Below, in pieces: positions 8,637 through 18,042 of a stretch of DNA of 64,000 nucleotides; positions within the stretch are counted from its first letter, which is position 1; the number at the start of each line of letters is the position of its first letter. Source of the stretch: Robbsia andropogonis (GTDB lineage: Bacteria > Pseudomonadota > Gammaproteobacteria > Burkholderiales > Burkholderiaceae); contig NZ_LAQU01000014.1 of assembly GCF_000970345.1 (NCBI RefSeq), forward strand, positions 1 to 64,000, written 5' to 3'. The notes beneath the pieces are model-generated. The model did not search any database. It saw only the letters and a program-made list of their open reading frames with translations, and was not told the DNA's origin. The translations under genes were made by a program, and so were the position numbers.

Positions 8637-9647
8637 TCAGCTACGACGTTTCGCGCGCCGGCTCCGGTAGGTGTCGAGTACCACCGCCACCACGATCACC
8701 GCGCCCGTGATGACACGCTTGGTCGGCTCATTCGCTCCGATCTGCGCAAGACCCGCTGCCAGCACGGAGATGATCAATACCCCGATGAACGTGCTGATGA
8801 CCGAGCCTCGGCCGCCCATCAAACTGGTGCCGCCGATCACCACAGCGGCAATCACTTGCAATTCGATGCCGGAGCCGGCGTTCGGATCGGCCGCCTCAAG
8901 CCGTGCGATCTGGAACAACGAGGCGAGTCCGGCGAGCGCTCCCATCAGCGCAAAAACGATGACTTTATAGGGACGCGGGTCGATGCCGGCGAGGCGCACC
9001 GCCTCTTCGTTGGTGCCGATGCCTATCAAATAGCGACCGAACACGGTTCGCGTCAACGTCAACTGAGCAACAATCATCACGAGCACCGCGATGATGAAGG
9101 CGGGCGATACGCCGAACGCGATCGGGTTTGCCAGCCAGTCGAATGCCTCGCCGATGTACGCGGTTCGCGAATCGGTAAATTGATACGCCATCCCGCGCGC
9201 CATTTCCAGGACACCGAGAGAGACGATAAACGACGGAATGCGCCAGGTCACGGTGACAATGCCCGTGATCGACCCCGCCAGCGCGGCGATGGCCAGCCCC
9301 GCCAGGGCCGCCGATATCGGATTCCAGTGCCAGCGCAATGCGGCGACGCTGACGACCGATGCGGCCAGGGCGAGCACCGAGCCCACCGACAAGTCGATGC
9401 CCGCGATGATCAGCACGAAGGTCATGCCGACGGCCATGACCACGAGATCGGGGATCTGGTTTGCAATCGTGATGAACGTGTCGTAGCTGAGGAAATGCGA
9501 ACTCAGCACCGAGAACAGCGCGATCATGGCGAGCAGCGCGCCGGTCAGCCCGAGATAGCTGTTGAGGCCCATTCTCGTGCCGGCATTGACGGCCGGTGTC
9601 GGCAGGACCGCTGCCGCGTCGGCGTTTTTATCGACGGGAGCCGTCAT
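8637..9647 (-). CDS. rbsC: ribose ABC transporter permease RbsC
   Basis: This 336-residue inner-membrane permease dimerises to form the ribose channel and couples to RbsA. It has 8-10 hydrophobic segments and the signature motifs of the BPD_transp_2 family, for example GIDLSVGSVLALAASV and the cytoplasmic coupling sequence GTNEEAVRLAGIDPRPYK. The C-terminal GGTSLMGGRGSVISTFIGVL is also characteristic. About 30 hydrophilic residues precede the first membrane helix. The ATG overlaps the rbsA stop by 4 bp (ATGA). The gap of 21 bp to rbsR suggests continued co-transcription. Confidence 0.95.
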   Translation of the reverse strand: MTAPVDKNADAAAVLPTPAVNAGTRMGLNSYLGLTGALLAMIALFSVLSSHFLSYDTFITIANQIPDLVVMAVGMTFVLIIAGIDLSVGSVLALAASVVSVAALRWHWNPISAALAGLAIAALAGSITGIVTVTWRIPSFIVSLGVLEMARGMAYQFTDSRTAYIGEAFDWLANPIAFGVSPAFIIAVLVMIVAQLTLTRTVFGRYLIGIGTNEEAVRLAGIDPRPYKVIVFALMGALAGLASLFQIARLEAADPNAGSGIELQVIAAVVIGGTSLMGGRGSVISTFIGVLIISVLAAGLAQIGANEPTKRVITGAVIVVAVVLDTYRSRRAKRRS

Positions 9648-11266
9648 GGTGTGTCTCCATTGGATGCAAGATGCGAGGCATCAGCCGCCTCGGCATGGGT
9701 CGGCGCATGGACCAGCGTGTCGCGCGCCGCATATCCTGAAAAAGCGGCGGCCAGAAGATTGGCTTGCGTCCACTCGCCGCGAGCAAAGGTCTGGACCAGG
9801 CGGCCAGCGGACATGACCGCGATACGATCGCAGATCAGCATCAATTCGCGCATATCGCTCGACACCACGACGATCGCCTTTTGCTCACGCGCCTGCGCCC
9901 CCAGCAAGGCATAAATATCGAATTTGGCGCCTACGTCGATGCCGCGCGTGGGCTCGTCGAACAGCAGCACGTCGCAGTCCCGTGCGAGCCAGCGCCCGAT
10001 GACAACCTTTTGTTGATTCCCGCCCGACAGCTCTCCTACCGGCTGACGCGGACTGGAGCAACGGATGCGCATGGCATCCACGTGTTTTTGCGACAGCGCC
10101 TGTTCCTTGCCGCCATCCATCAAGCCGAAGCGCGACACCGCCGGGAAATTGCCCAATGCCAAATTGGCGGCCACCGGTTGCGGGAGCAGCAGCCCCTCGC
10201 CCTTGCGGTCCTCGGTGATCAGCGCCACGCCGTTGCGCACGGCCTGCGACGGCGAGGCAATCTCTCGGGGGCGGGGCGGGTCGCCGATCTCGACGGTGCC
10301 GGCGTCCTTGCGGTCCGCGCCAAAGATCAGGCGAAGCAACTCGGTGCGACCCGAGCCGATCAAGCCACTTATCCCGAAAATCTCGCCTTGTTTGACCTCG
10401 AATGAGACGTCGCGCACGACATCTGCACGACTCAGTCCGCTTACCCGAAGCAGCGGATTGCCGATACGTCGCTCACCTAGATCAATGCGTTCGCCTATAT
10501 TGCGGCCTACCATCAACTGCACGAGACGATCCGTGGGATAGTCTGCAATCGGGCCGACGCTGACGAGTTTGCCGTCGCGTAACACCGCAATGCGATTCGC
10601 GATGCGCGCGGTTTCCTCCAGACGGTGCGAGATATAGACGATTGCCACGCCGTCGCGCTTGAGCCGCTCGACCTGCTCGAACAGCAGATCCACTTCGCGG
10701 CCGCTCAACATGGCGGTGGGTTCGTCCAGGATCAGCACGCGGCAATCGCCGATCAGATTGCGCGCGATTTCCACCATCTGCTGATGGCCAATGCCTAATG
10801 CCGCAACCGGGGTGTCTGGATCCAGGGTATCGAGCCCGACACGGGCCATTGCCTCCACCGCGTTGGCACGCAGCGTTTTACGCGAAATCCATCCGGTGCC
10901 GCGGGTGCGGGGCAGTTGATTGAAAAACAGGTTTTCGGCAATCGTCAGCGTTGGCAGCAGATTGAGCTCCTGCATGACCATCCGCACGCCCAGCGCTTCG
11001 GCGTGGCGCCGGCTGGAGGGCGCATAGTTCCCGCCGCGATACGTCATGGTGCCTTGCGTCGCGGTTTCGAGTCCACCGATGATTTTCGAGAGCGTGCTCT
11101 TGCCCGCTCCGTTTTCACCGGTCAGTGCCAACACCTCGCCGCCTATCAGCGAAAGGTCGATGTCGCTAAGCACCGGCGCCGCATACACCTTGACGATGCC
11201 GCTGACGCGCAGGACTTCATTTCCCTGCGCGGGCGATATCGTCATGGCACCCGTGTCGATCGTCAT
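9644..11266 (-). CDS. rbsA: ribose ABC transporter ATP-binding protein RbsA
   Basis: The protein is 540 residues with two tandem ABC domains, as in all RbsA/MglA/XylG proteins. The first domain has an intact Walker A (GENGAGKST), a Q-loop region and Walker B (RVLILDEPTAM). The second has the degenerate P-loop GLIGSGRTELL normal for this family, a good signature (LSGGNQQKVVIGRWLA) and DVLLFDEPTRGID. It sits on the cytoplasmic face and powers import through RbsC. The start overlaps the rbsB stop by 4 bp. It has a slightly longer C-terminal tail than the ~500-residue E. coli protein. Confidence 0.95.
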   Translation of the reverse strand: MTIDTGAMTISPAQGNEVLRVSGIVKVYAAPVLSDIDLSLIGGEVLALTGENGAGKSTLSKIIGGLETATQGTMTYRGGNYAPSSRRHAEALGVRMVMQELNLLPTLTIAENLFFNQLPRTRGTGWISRKTLRANAVEAMARVGLDTLDPDTPVAALGIGHQQMVEIARNLIGDCRVLILDEPTAMLSGREVDLLFEQVERLKRDGVAIVYISHRLEETARIANRIAVLRDGKLVSVGPIADYPTDRLVQLMVGRNIGERIDLGERRIGNPLLRVSGLSRADVVRDVSFEVKQGEIFGISGLIGSGRTELLRLIFGADRKDAGTVEIGDPPRPREIASPSQAVRNGVALITEDRKGEGLLLPQPVAANLALGNFPAVSRFGLMDGGKEQALSQKHVDAMRIRCSSPRQPVGELSGGNQQKVVIGRWLARDCDVLLFDEPTRGIDVGAKFDIYALLGAQAREQKAIVVVSSDMRELMLICDRIAVMSAGRLVQTFARGEWTQANLLAAAFSGYAARDTLVHAPTHAEAADASHLASNGDTP

Positions 11267-12234
11267 TTTTTCGTGACCAGTACGACCGGCGTTTCGACAA
11301 CGGACGACAGATCGTTTTGCTTGGTGTGCTCGCGGATCGCCTTCAACGCGGTATCGATGCCGAAGACCGCCTGTTTCGAGCCGAACTGGTCGACCGTCGC
11401 CAACACCCGGCCGTCGTTTAGCATCGGCTTGATCGCCGCGATGTTGTCGTAGCCGATCACGGCAACTTTGCCTGCCCGTCCAGCGGCACGAATCGCCGAT
11501 ACCGCGCCGATAGCCATGTTGTCGTTGCCGGCGAGCAGGGCTTTCAGATTCGGATACTCGTTGAGCATGGCGGATGACACGGCGTTACCCTTATCGATCT
11601 CCCAGTCGCCCGATTGAATGGAGACGACCTTGATGTTCGCCTGTTCCATGGCCGCCTTGAAGCCTGCCGTGCGTTGCTGCGCGTTCGTCGTCGTCGATAC
11701 GCCCTCGATGATGCCCACTTGATCACCCGCTTTTAGCGTCTTCGCTAAATAATCGCCGGCCAGCTTGGCGCCTTTCGTATTGTCCGGGCCGACGAAGGGG
11801 ATCTTGATCCCCTTCGAGCTCACCACCTCCGGATCGAGCCGATTATCGATATTCACGACGATGATGCCCGCATCCACTGCCTTCTTCAGCACTGGCACCA
11901 TTGCCTTGGAATCGGCGGGGGCGATGACGATCGCGTCCACCTTCGCGACGATCATCTGTTCCACGATACGGATCTGCGCACTCGTGTCCGTCTCGTTCTT
12001 GATGCCGTTGGATATCAACTCGAAGTCTTTGGGATGGGCTTTCTGATACGCCTTCGCGCCGTCTTCCATGGTCAGGAAAAACTCATTTGCAAGCGATTTC
12101 ATGACCAGGGCCACGCGCGGCACGTGCGGTGCGGTGGCGCTCTGCGCATGGGCGAAGCTCGGTAGCAAGGCGCCAGCCGCGAGCGTGGCGACACCAGCAG
12201 CGAGGATACGACGGCGGAAAGTCTGGTTCATCAT
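11263..12234 (-). CDS. rbsB: ribose periplasmic binding protein RbsB
   Basis: The first gene of the operon encodes a 323-residue substrate-binding protein. It has a signal peptide of about 30 residues (basic FRRR, hydrophobic core, cleavage probably after SFAHA) and a type-I periplasmic binding fold (VALVMKSLANEFFLTMEDGA, VDAIVIAPADSKAMVPVLKK, LLAGNDNMAIGAVSAI). It captures ribose in the periplasm and delivers it to RbsC/RbsA. Two ATGs are adjacent; a GGAG Shine-Dalgarno seven bases before the first favours start 12234. The promoter and operator lie 140-200 bp upstream, inside the segment duplicated near 23.4 kb. Confidence 0.93.
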   Translation of the reverse strand: MMNQTFRRRILAAGVATLAAGALLPSFAHAQSATAPHVPRVALVMKSLANEFFLTMEDGAKAYQKAHPKDFELISNGIKNETDTSAQIRIVEQMIVAKVDAIVIAPADSKAMVPVLKKAVDAGIIVVNIDNRLDPEVVSSKGIKIPFVGPDNTKGAKLAGDYLAKTLKAGDQVGIIEGVSTTTNAQQRTAGFKAAMEQANIKVVSIQSGDWEIDKGNAVSSAMLNEYPNLKALLAGNDNMAIGAVSAIRAAGRAGKVAVIGYDNIAAIKPMLNDGRVLATVDQFGSKQAVFGIDTALKAIREHTKQNDLSSVVETPVVLVTKK

Positions 12235-12379
12235 GCGTCTCCATTATTTTCGTTTGACGCGCGCACCGGTTCGCCTCGCCCTTGTCTATGGACCAGAAGG
12301 CAAGGCACAACGACCGATGCGCGGCAGGCCTTTGGGCGGCCTGGTGCGTCACGAGAGGGTAGGAACCGGTGGATTCCGT

Positions 12380-12397
12380 TCCGCAAACGTTTGCGGA
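12380..12397. promoter_or_regulatory. RbsR operator: 18-bp perfect palindrome
   Basis: TCCGCAAACGTTTGCGGA is identical to its reverse complement and has the central CG with flanking A/T expected of LacI/PurR/RbsR-type operators. It begins 4 bp downstream of the proposed -10, so repressor binding would block initiation. An identical palindrome lies in the second copy of this region at 23376-23393. Confidence 0.8.
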
Positions 12398-12401
12398 TTC
12401 G

Positions 12402-12430
12402 ATAATGTGGCGGAAGACGGTGCGCGTCAA
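12402..12430 (-). promoter_or_regulatory. rbs operon promoter (-35/-10)
   Basis: On the minus strand TTGACG (12430-12425) and CATTAT (12407-12402) are separated by 17 bp, the ideal sigma-70 spacing, and point toward rbsB. The operator palindrome follows immediately downstream. The 5' untranslated region would be roughly 160 nt. Confidence 0.65.
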
Positions 12431-12716
12431 TCTAGGGAAAACCGCAGCATCGCCCGGCGGCCTGCATTCCAAGGGATGGGATCGTCGCCAAGACCTGTGG
12501 GAACGTCATGCGCTCGTCAAGATGGGCGAAGACTCCGGCTGGTGAGAGCCGGTACCGACCTCAACGAATAGGGTTCCTGTGCGATGTAGTCGGACCGTCA
12601 CAGCCCATCAGAGGCATGCTTATTTCGTGCCGTGCGTCAGCTTTTCGTCCGTACGACGTAGTACGCTTTTTAGTATCCGGCATGCTTTCCGCAAATTACT
12701 CATTCCGGTCTTGCAA

Positions 12717-13988
12717 ATGAAACTCTGCTTTCCGTGTTTCTCGCCGTCGGAGGTTTCAGGAGATGATGCCCCGGTCAGGCGTGGAACGCCGCCTGCAGTA
12801 CCGGCTGCGCGGTCATCCCGGCGCGAAGGCGGCGCTGCCTTGCAAGAGTTGCCGCCGCGAACGTTGACCACTTCCGCATCACCGATGCGCCAGAGGCAGC
12901 GATTGCCCATGCAGGCAGGAGGTTCGTCGCGAGCGTCCGGACACGACGCTGCGGTACCTTCGCCTTCGCTCGACACGGTGCGGAAAGCCTGTGATCCGAA
13001 TCGGATGGGCCTGATCGCCAATAATGCGTTCTCGATCGAAATCGACCATCCGTACGATTCTGGAAGGACGGTACCCGACAAGGAAGTGCTTGAGGACATC
13101 ATTCATGTAATGAGCTTCCGCCGTAACGCCGATCAGGCAACGGGGAGAGGACTCAACGCTGTCGGCGTCGCATTGGCGGTCAGGATGTTCGCGGAGGCGT
13201 TGACGCATGTCGCGCCCGTTTCCCCTGATGCCTCAGCCATTCGATCGGTTGCGGCCGCGCTGAGAAACACTACGCAGATCACCGTCTCTCGCCAGCCCAG
13301 AAGAATTTCAGAAGATATTGTCGAACAAAACTTTCAATGTCGATCGCGCGTCGGTGCCAGCGAGATTGCTGACTGGATGAGCCAAATGCGTCCGGGCCAA
13401 CATACATTCTTCCTTATCAATAATCGATCTTTCGTCGCGCACATGGTGGGCCTCTCACTGTCTAAGATTGACAAGGATGTCGTGCGCGTCAGCTTAGTCA
13501 ATCCCGTGAACTCGAGGGTAGGCAGTTTCATTGATGCTCCGCTCGAAAACATTGAGCCAGGAATGGCAAGCTTCTTTTCCGGGGACATCTTCAAGCACAT
13601 CTGCGCGACGTTCGTGTCGGAATCGATCAACGAGATACCGACGCAACCGGAGTCCAGCACGATCTTTACCGAATGGATGAAGACCTTGAATCCCGGCAAG
13701 GCGCTGTCGTCCGATTACTTCGACGGCAAGCCGTTGCTCCAGCGTTCCCAGAAAGGCGGATCGTGCACCATCGAGTCAGCTTTCGCGCTCATGGCCACGA
13801 CCTTGCCAAGGAATGCGTACAAGCTTGCAAAGGCAGCGTGCCTGAGTACCGTGCTTGAAACGGGCAAGGCGCTTGACGCGTTGAACCCCGCCGAGCGCGA
13901 AAGGATCAAAGAACGTCTAGACTCCGCTGTTCGAGGCATCGGCAGCGAAGCAATGCCTGAAAAATTCAAGCAGTATCATTGGAGGTGA
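12717..13988 (+). CDS. putative secreted effector with cysteine-protease-like motifs
   Basis: The open frame begins at 12579, but I take ATG 12717 (MKLCFPCFSPSEV), giving 423 residues; the Shine-Dalgarno is weak at either start. Residues 10-100 are rich in Ser, Arg, Pro and Gly, low in order, as in type III secretion signal regions. A folded domain follows. In it, FVAHMVGLSL places a histidine at 242, VRVSLVNPVNSR an asparagine at 262, and LLQRSQKGGSCTIESAFALM glutamines at 342/345 and a cysteine at 350. The order H-N-Q-C is that of clan CE proteases and YopJ-type acetyltransferases. No membrane segment or Sec signal is seen. I infer a host-targeted effector; the exact family is not recognised and no secretion apparatus is in the window. 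The gene stands alone between the rbs promoter and a poorly coding stretch. Confidence 0.55.
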   Translation: MKLCFPCFSPSEVSGDDAPVRRGTPPAVPAARSSRREGGAALQELPPRTLTTSASPMRQRQRLPMQAGGSSRASGHDAAVPSPSLDTVRKACDPNRMGLIANNAFSIEIDHPYDSGRTVPDKEVLEDIIHVMSFRRNADQATGRGLNAVGVALAVRMFAEALTHVAPVSPDASAIRSVAAALRNTTQITVSRQPRRISEDIVEQNFQCRSRVGASEIADWMSQMRPGQHTFFLINNRSFVAHMVGLSLSKIDKDVVRVSLVNPVNSRVGSFIDAPLENIEPGMASFFSGDIFKHICATFVSESINEIPTQPESSTIFTEWMKTLNPGKALSSDYFDGKPLLQRSQKGGSCTIESAFALMATTLPRNAYKLAKAACLSTVLETGKALDALNPAERERIKERLDSAVRGIGSEAMPEKFKQYHWR

Positions 13989-14304
13989 TCTCACTTGCTC
14001 CCCGGGATTCGTATGCGAATGATTTGGAGCCGGTTCCAAAGTTACCCGTACCGCTGAAACTAGGTTGCTTTCTCCATTTCCAGAGTTCTTCCAGGGAATA
14101 GGCTTTGATGCGTGGTATCGGATTGCGTAGCGCGGCACTTTTGTAAGCCTCGCCTACAGCCAGAAAGCACCAGCAGTCGTTAACGAACGCACTAACGCTG
14201 CAATACGGGATGAGTAACCCGTCTGGCGATGACACGCCAGACGACTTGGCATTAACCTTTAATATATCGTTGTCAGGAAGATCCGTCGGCAGGTTGCCAT
14301 CCAT
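13966..14304 (-). CDS. hypothetical protein, doubtful
   Basis: This 112-residue frame overlaps the 3' end of the effector-like gene tail-to-tail by 23 bp. Its central part (SAFVNDCWCFLAVGEAYKSA) looks protein-like, but there is no ribosome binding site before the ATG and I recognise no family. It may be the tail of a decayed gene. Kept at low confidence because it is the only candidate coding sequence between 14.0 and 14.9 kb. Confidence 0.25.
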   Translation of the reverse strand: MDGNLPTDLPDNDILKVNAKSSGVSSPDGLLIPYCSVSAFVNDCWCFLAVGEAYKSAALRNPIPRIKAYSLEELWKWRKQPSFSGTGNFGTGSKSFAYESRGASEITSNDTA

Positions 14305-14936
14305 GCAAGATGCAAGGTTTGTTTCTGTCCGCTAACCTGGAAATAGGTAAATAAGCAGGAATTCGCAGGGAACATGTTTGTTGCTTGGGGTTATGGCGTT
14401 GACATCACCTTGTCGTGCATCTGATCGGGCAAGCCAATCGAGAGCCCATATATCCAAAGCATCAATGGAAAATTTTGCGATGAGTGGCGTTTCTTAGAAA
14501 ACTGCTTATGTCGAATTTCATAGCTTATTGATTCTTGGCGCTGATGAAGTCGAGCGCTCAGGGGGGGGCACCCAGCAGTGATGTTGCGCGCGTCGCGCTA
14601 TCGCAGCTTTGTCGGGGCCTAAAGCACTCCTACTTCTGTGCTGTGGACATCAATACGGCTTTGCTCTAACATTATGGCGTAGTACCCCTGCAAATTTTCT
14701 CCTCCACTACAGACCCATGTAACTTTTCGCGAACCCCACTTTGTCACATAGCTTGACCAACAGGGTTCGCGGAACTTGGGAATCACATCGCCTGCATTTT
14801 GTGGGCTGCGGCTTATTAGACTACGCCTTACGTAAAATCGTTTTGCGTGAGTCTTGCGCTAGCGTGTCTGCTTTTTATCCCAAATTTGCTTCCCGGTCGG
14901 CTCCCGTCCGTAAAAATGCTCTAAATTTATTCCCCT
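14305..14936. other. gene-free stretch before sulP
   Basis: About 630 bp with lower GC than the neighbours. It includes a G8 run near 14563 and no frame with recognisable motifs. The promoter for the SulP gene should be in its last 150 bp, but I see no clear -35/-10 pair. Confidence 0.4.
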
Positions 14937-16421
14937 ATGAATAAAGCTAGTTTCCGTGGGCAATGGTTTGCAAACCCGCGAGCCGATATTCTTGCCGGTG
15001 TCGTTGTCGCTTTGGCGTTGATTCCTGAGGCTTTAGCGTTCTCGATTATTGCGGGAGTCGATCCCCGCGTTGGAATATATGCCGCATTTATCATCGCCGT
15101 AGTCTGCTCGATCGCTGGCGGTCGGCCGGCCATGATCTCGGCCGCAACGGGTGCCATAGCACTGCTGATCGTTGATCTCGTGAAGTCGAATGGCGTGCAG
15201 TATCTTTTTGCCGCAGGCATTCTTGCCGGATTCTTGCAAATTGTCGCGGGCCTTTCAGGACTGGGAGCGCTCATGCGGTTTGTGTCACGGTCAGTCATTA
15301 CGGGATTCGTCAATGCTTTAGCTATTTTAATCTTCCTTGCCCAGTTACCGCAGCTGCGAGACGTACCCTCCTACGTTTATTTGATGGTTATAGCAGGTCT
15401 GGCCATCATATATTTATTGCCTCGCCTCACTAAAGTCGTGCCTTCACCACTGGTCTGCATTATTGTATTAACGGCTATTTCCATGTGGATGCATCTCAAG
15501 CTACGCACTGTCGGCGATATGGGAGCTTTCCCGAGCGAACTGCCTATGCCTGCCATACCGCACATTCCGCTCTCATTCGATACGCTGCGCATCATATTCC
15601 CTTACTCGCTCGGCATCGCCGTTGTCGGACTCCTTGAATCGCTGATGACCGCAGCTATCGTAGACGATTTCACGGATACGCCAAGCGACAAGAATCGTGA
15701 ATGTTGTGGCCAAGGTATAGCGAATATCGTGTCTTCTTTTTTCGGTGGAATGCCAGGGTGCGCGATGATTGGACAAACCGTCATTAACATCAAATCCGGT
15801 GGGCGAGGTCGACTCTCAAGCTTTGTCGCAGGCGTCTTTCTCCTGTTTCTCGTCGTATTTCTAGGTCCTTGGGTAAAGCAAATCCCCATGGCGGCGCTGG
15901 TCGCGATCATGATTATGGTGTCGATCAGTACCTTCAACTGGCAGTCGCTTAAAAACCTTCGTACACACCCAAAAAGCTCATCTACGGTGATGATTGCAAC
16001 CGTGATAACGGTGGTGGCAACTGAAAATTTGGCTACCGGCGTGTTAGTGGGCGTGTTGTTAAGCGCGCTTTTTTTCGCGTTTAAGGCGCAGCGCGTCCTG
16101 GCGATCGATTCGGTGTTGAATGAGGAAAAAGAAGAACGTTTATATCTGGTTCGGGGCCAAATTTTTTTCGCATCATCTGGTGCGCTAGTGGATGAATTTG
16201 ATTTTAAGGAAAAAATAAAGGTGGCTCGACTCGACCTGACACACGCGCATTTTTGGGACATTACCGCAATCGAGGCGCTCGATCGTGTGGTGTACAAATT
16301 TCGCCGCAACGGGATTGCGGTGGCGGTCACGGGTACAAACAGAGCTAGCAAAACGATGATCGACAAATATGCGAAACACGACAAGGAAATTGGCACTGCT
16401 GATGCAAGTCTGTCGCATTAA
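14937..16421 (+). CDS. SulP-family anion transporter with STAS domain
   Basis: The protein is 494 residues. About 11-12 membrane segments fill residues 15-390, beginning with the SulP signature region [20 protein letters not shown] and including [31 protein letters not shown] and [21 protein letters not shown] short C-terminal STAS domain (residues ~410-480) includes [20 protein letters not shown], the phospho-acceptor-like loop of anti-sigma-antagonist folds. These proteins move sulfate, bicarbonate or dicarboxylates across the inner membrane. This shorter 490-residue type is close to YbaR/BicA-like members, where bicarbonate or a carboxylate is the more usual substrate, but specificity cannot be read from the sequence. 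An MFS transporter gene follows 130 bp downstream on the same strand. Confidence 0.88.
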   Translation: MNKASFRGQWFANPRADILAGVVVALALIPEALAFSIIAGVDPRVGIYAAFIIAVVCSIAGGRPAMISAATGAIALLIVDLVKSNGVQYLFAAGILAGFLQIVAGLSGLGALMRFVSRSVITGFVNALAILIFLAQLPQLRDVPSYVYLMVIAGLAIIYLLPRLTKVVPSPLVCIIVLTAISMWMHLKLRTVGDMGAFPSELPMPAIPHIPLSFDTLRIIFPYSLGIAVVGLLESLMTAAIVDDFTDTPSDKNRECCGQGIANIVSSFFGGMPGCAMIGQTVINIKSGGRGRLSSFVAGVFLLFLVVFLGPWVKQIPMAALVAIMIMVSISTFNWQSLKNLRTHPKSSSTVMIATVITVVATENLATGVLVGVLLSALFFAFKAQRVLAIDSVLNEEKEERLYLVRGQIFFASSGALVDEFDFKEKIKVARLDLTHAHFWDITAIEALDRVVYKFRRNGIAVAVTGTNRASKTMIDKYAKHDKEIGTADASLSH

Positions 16422-16574
16422 CGGTAAAACACGGATTCCGCACGGCATGCTGCTTGCCGAAGGGCTAATGTCTGATCTTGTATCGGCTCCTAGCGAAGTC
16501 ATTTCTCATCTACTAAGCCTCGCGCCGAAGTAGTTATCGGCGCAAGCATATCGATGCAAAAAGGAGAAATTTCA

Positions 16575-17793
16575 TTGATTCGCAAGTACGTGAAGTTCGG
16601 TGTATCAAACTGGCGCAATCTGCTGTTTGGTTTGGTGCTCATGACACTGTCTAGCTTCGGCCAGACCTTTTATATATCCCTTTTTGGTCCGCACCTTAGA
16701 GAAGAATTTTATCTTTCGTATGGAAGTCTCGGGGCTGTGTACGCTGCGGCCACTATCACGAGCGCAATGTCTCTTACATTTGTCGGACAGTGGATCGACC
16801 GAATAACGGTGCGCCAGTATGCAATGGGTGTCGCAGTTTTTTTTGTCTTGCGCTTGTTTAATGATGGCGGCAAGTCATAACCTGCTGTTTTTGTTCGTCT
16901 CCCTATATCTTCTGCGTTTGGGAGGTCAGGGATTAATGGTTCATACATCGCTGACCACCACCGCCCGGACATTCCCGATGGACCGCGGGAAGGCGCTTGG
17001 TATTACGACGCTTGGATTGCCGTTGGGGGAAGCCGTCCTGCCCATCATCGCCGTTGCGGGGATGGCAGCTATTGGCTGGAGATCAACATGGATAGTCGGT
17101 GGCGTAATCGTCATGTTAGCTGCATCTAGCGCCATTCGCGTTTTGCCTGATGCTGTTAAAAACTTTCGTGCCCGTGATAGCTTCTCGCCTCAGCGGCGCG
17201 CAACGACGTTACGTCTCTGGCGAGACCGACGACTTCTTCTGACATTACCTTGCGTCTTGGCGTCGCCTTTCATTTCAACAGGATTCTTCTTTATTCAGGC
17301 ACGGCTTGCCGCGGAAAAGCATTGGTCGCTGGAGTTTCTCGCTGCTTGCTTTGTAGGGTACGCGGTCGCTCGGGCTTTCGCGCTCCTCGCCATAGGGCCT
17401 GTGATAGACAAGTTTGGCGCCACGCGCCTGCTTCCGTTTTTTCTGGTCCCGCAAGGTATCGCGATGGCGACGATTGCTCTCGTGTCCGGAAAGATAGGGG
17501 CCCCCATTTATTTAATCTCAACAGGTATATCGGCGGGAATAGCAGCAACCATGGCGACCGCCTTATGGGTGGAAATGTATGGTGTAGAGGAACTCGCGCG
17601 AGTGCGATCGTCGGTCGAAGCCGCTACGGTTGTGGCGACTGGACTGGCACCCATCGTCGCAGGTTCGCTTATCGACGCGGGCGTACCGTTGACAATTCAG
17701 GCTGGCGGCTGTCTTTTTGCAGTGGTCGCAGTTAGCTGGGTTTCCAGATTCGCCTCACGCCACGCGAACCCGGCGCAGTTTCCAACGGGTTAG
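16575..17793 (+). pseudogene. MFS transporter, frameshifted at a T8 tract
   Basis: A perfect AAGGAG (16561-16566) lies 8 bp before TTG 16575, so I place the start there rather than at ATG 16554. The first part has the MFS motif FVGQWIDR after helix 2 and breaks at a run of eight T (16837-16844). With seven T the frame would continue as VAVFFLSCACLMMAASHNLL and run through LGGQGLMVHTSLTTTARTF to the stop at 17791-17793, a normal transporter of about 405 residues with 12 helices. The rest of the sequence is undamaged. This may be a real recent mutation, a phase-variable tract, slippage during transcription, or a sequencing error. The substrate is unknown; it resembles small-carboxylate MFS carriers. 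Confidence 0.7.
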
Positions 17794-18042
17794 ATCGCGC
17801 TGTCGTAGTTGGCTTAGCGAGAGTAGGTTCTTGTTATAGCGGGGCGTTTTAAAAGTTGCACTTTCGACGGCATCATACTGCACCGTGGGTCCTTTCGACA
17901 GGCGCGGCGATGAACAAACGCTAAGTAGAAACAGGCGCGATCTGCGATACGTGTCCAGGTTAGGCATTTCTGGTAGCGCCATGACAATCAGCGTATGCGT
18001 CAAGCTTGACATTGCTTCACTAACGTGACACGGTCCTTCGCT

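Larger units (their letters stand above)
12247..12521. repeat. 275-bp direct repeat, copy 1 (rbs promoter region)
   Basis: This segment starts 12 bp upstream of the rbsB ATG and contains the whole rbs promoter and operator. It recurs in the same orientation at 23243-23517 with equal length and only three mismatches (TCTATGG/TATATGG, GAGGGTAGG/GAGCGTAGG, GCTCGTC/GCCCGTC). The flanks on both sides are unrelated. Confidence 0.95.

Noticed and set aside
8556-10405. Long plus-strand open frames across rbsC and rbsA
   Set aside because: They are antisense to well-supported transporter genes and result from high-GC codon bias; their translations are rich in Arg/His/Asp and lack motifs.
12640-12670. 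Possible PIP/hrpII-type box (TTCG, ~15 bp, ACGC) upstream of the effector-like gene
   Set aside because: The second half does not match TTCG and the spacing is not exact, so I cannot claim T3SS co-regulation.
12579-12716. Upstream extension of the effector-like gene
   Set aside because: The sequence is not effector-like and includes promoter-like DNA; no ribosome site supports it. ATG 12717 is preferred, though also without a strong site.
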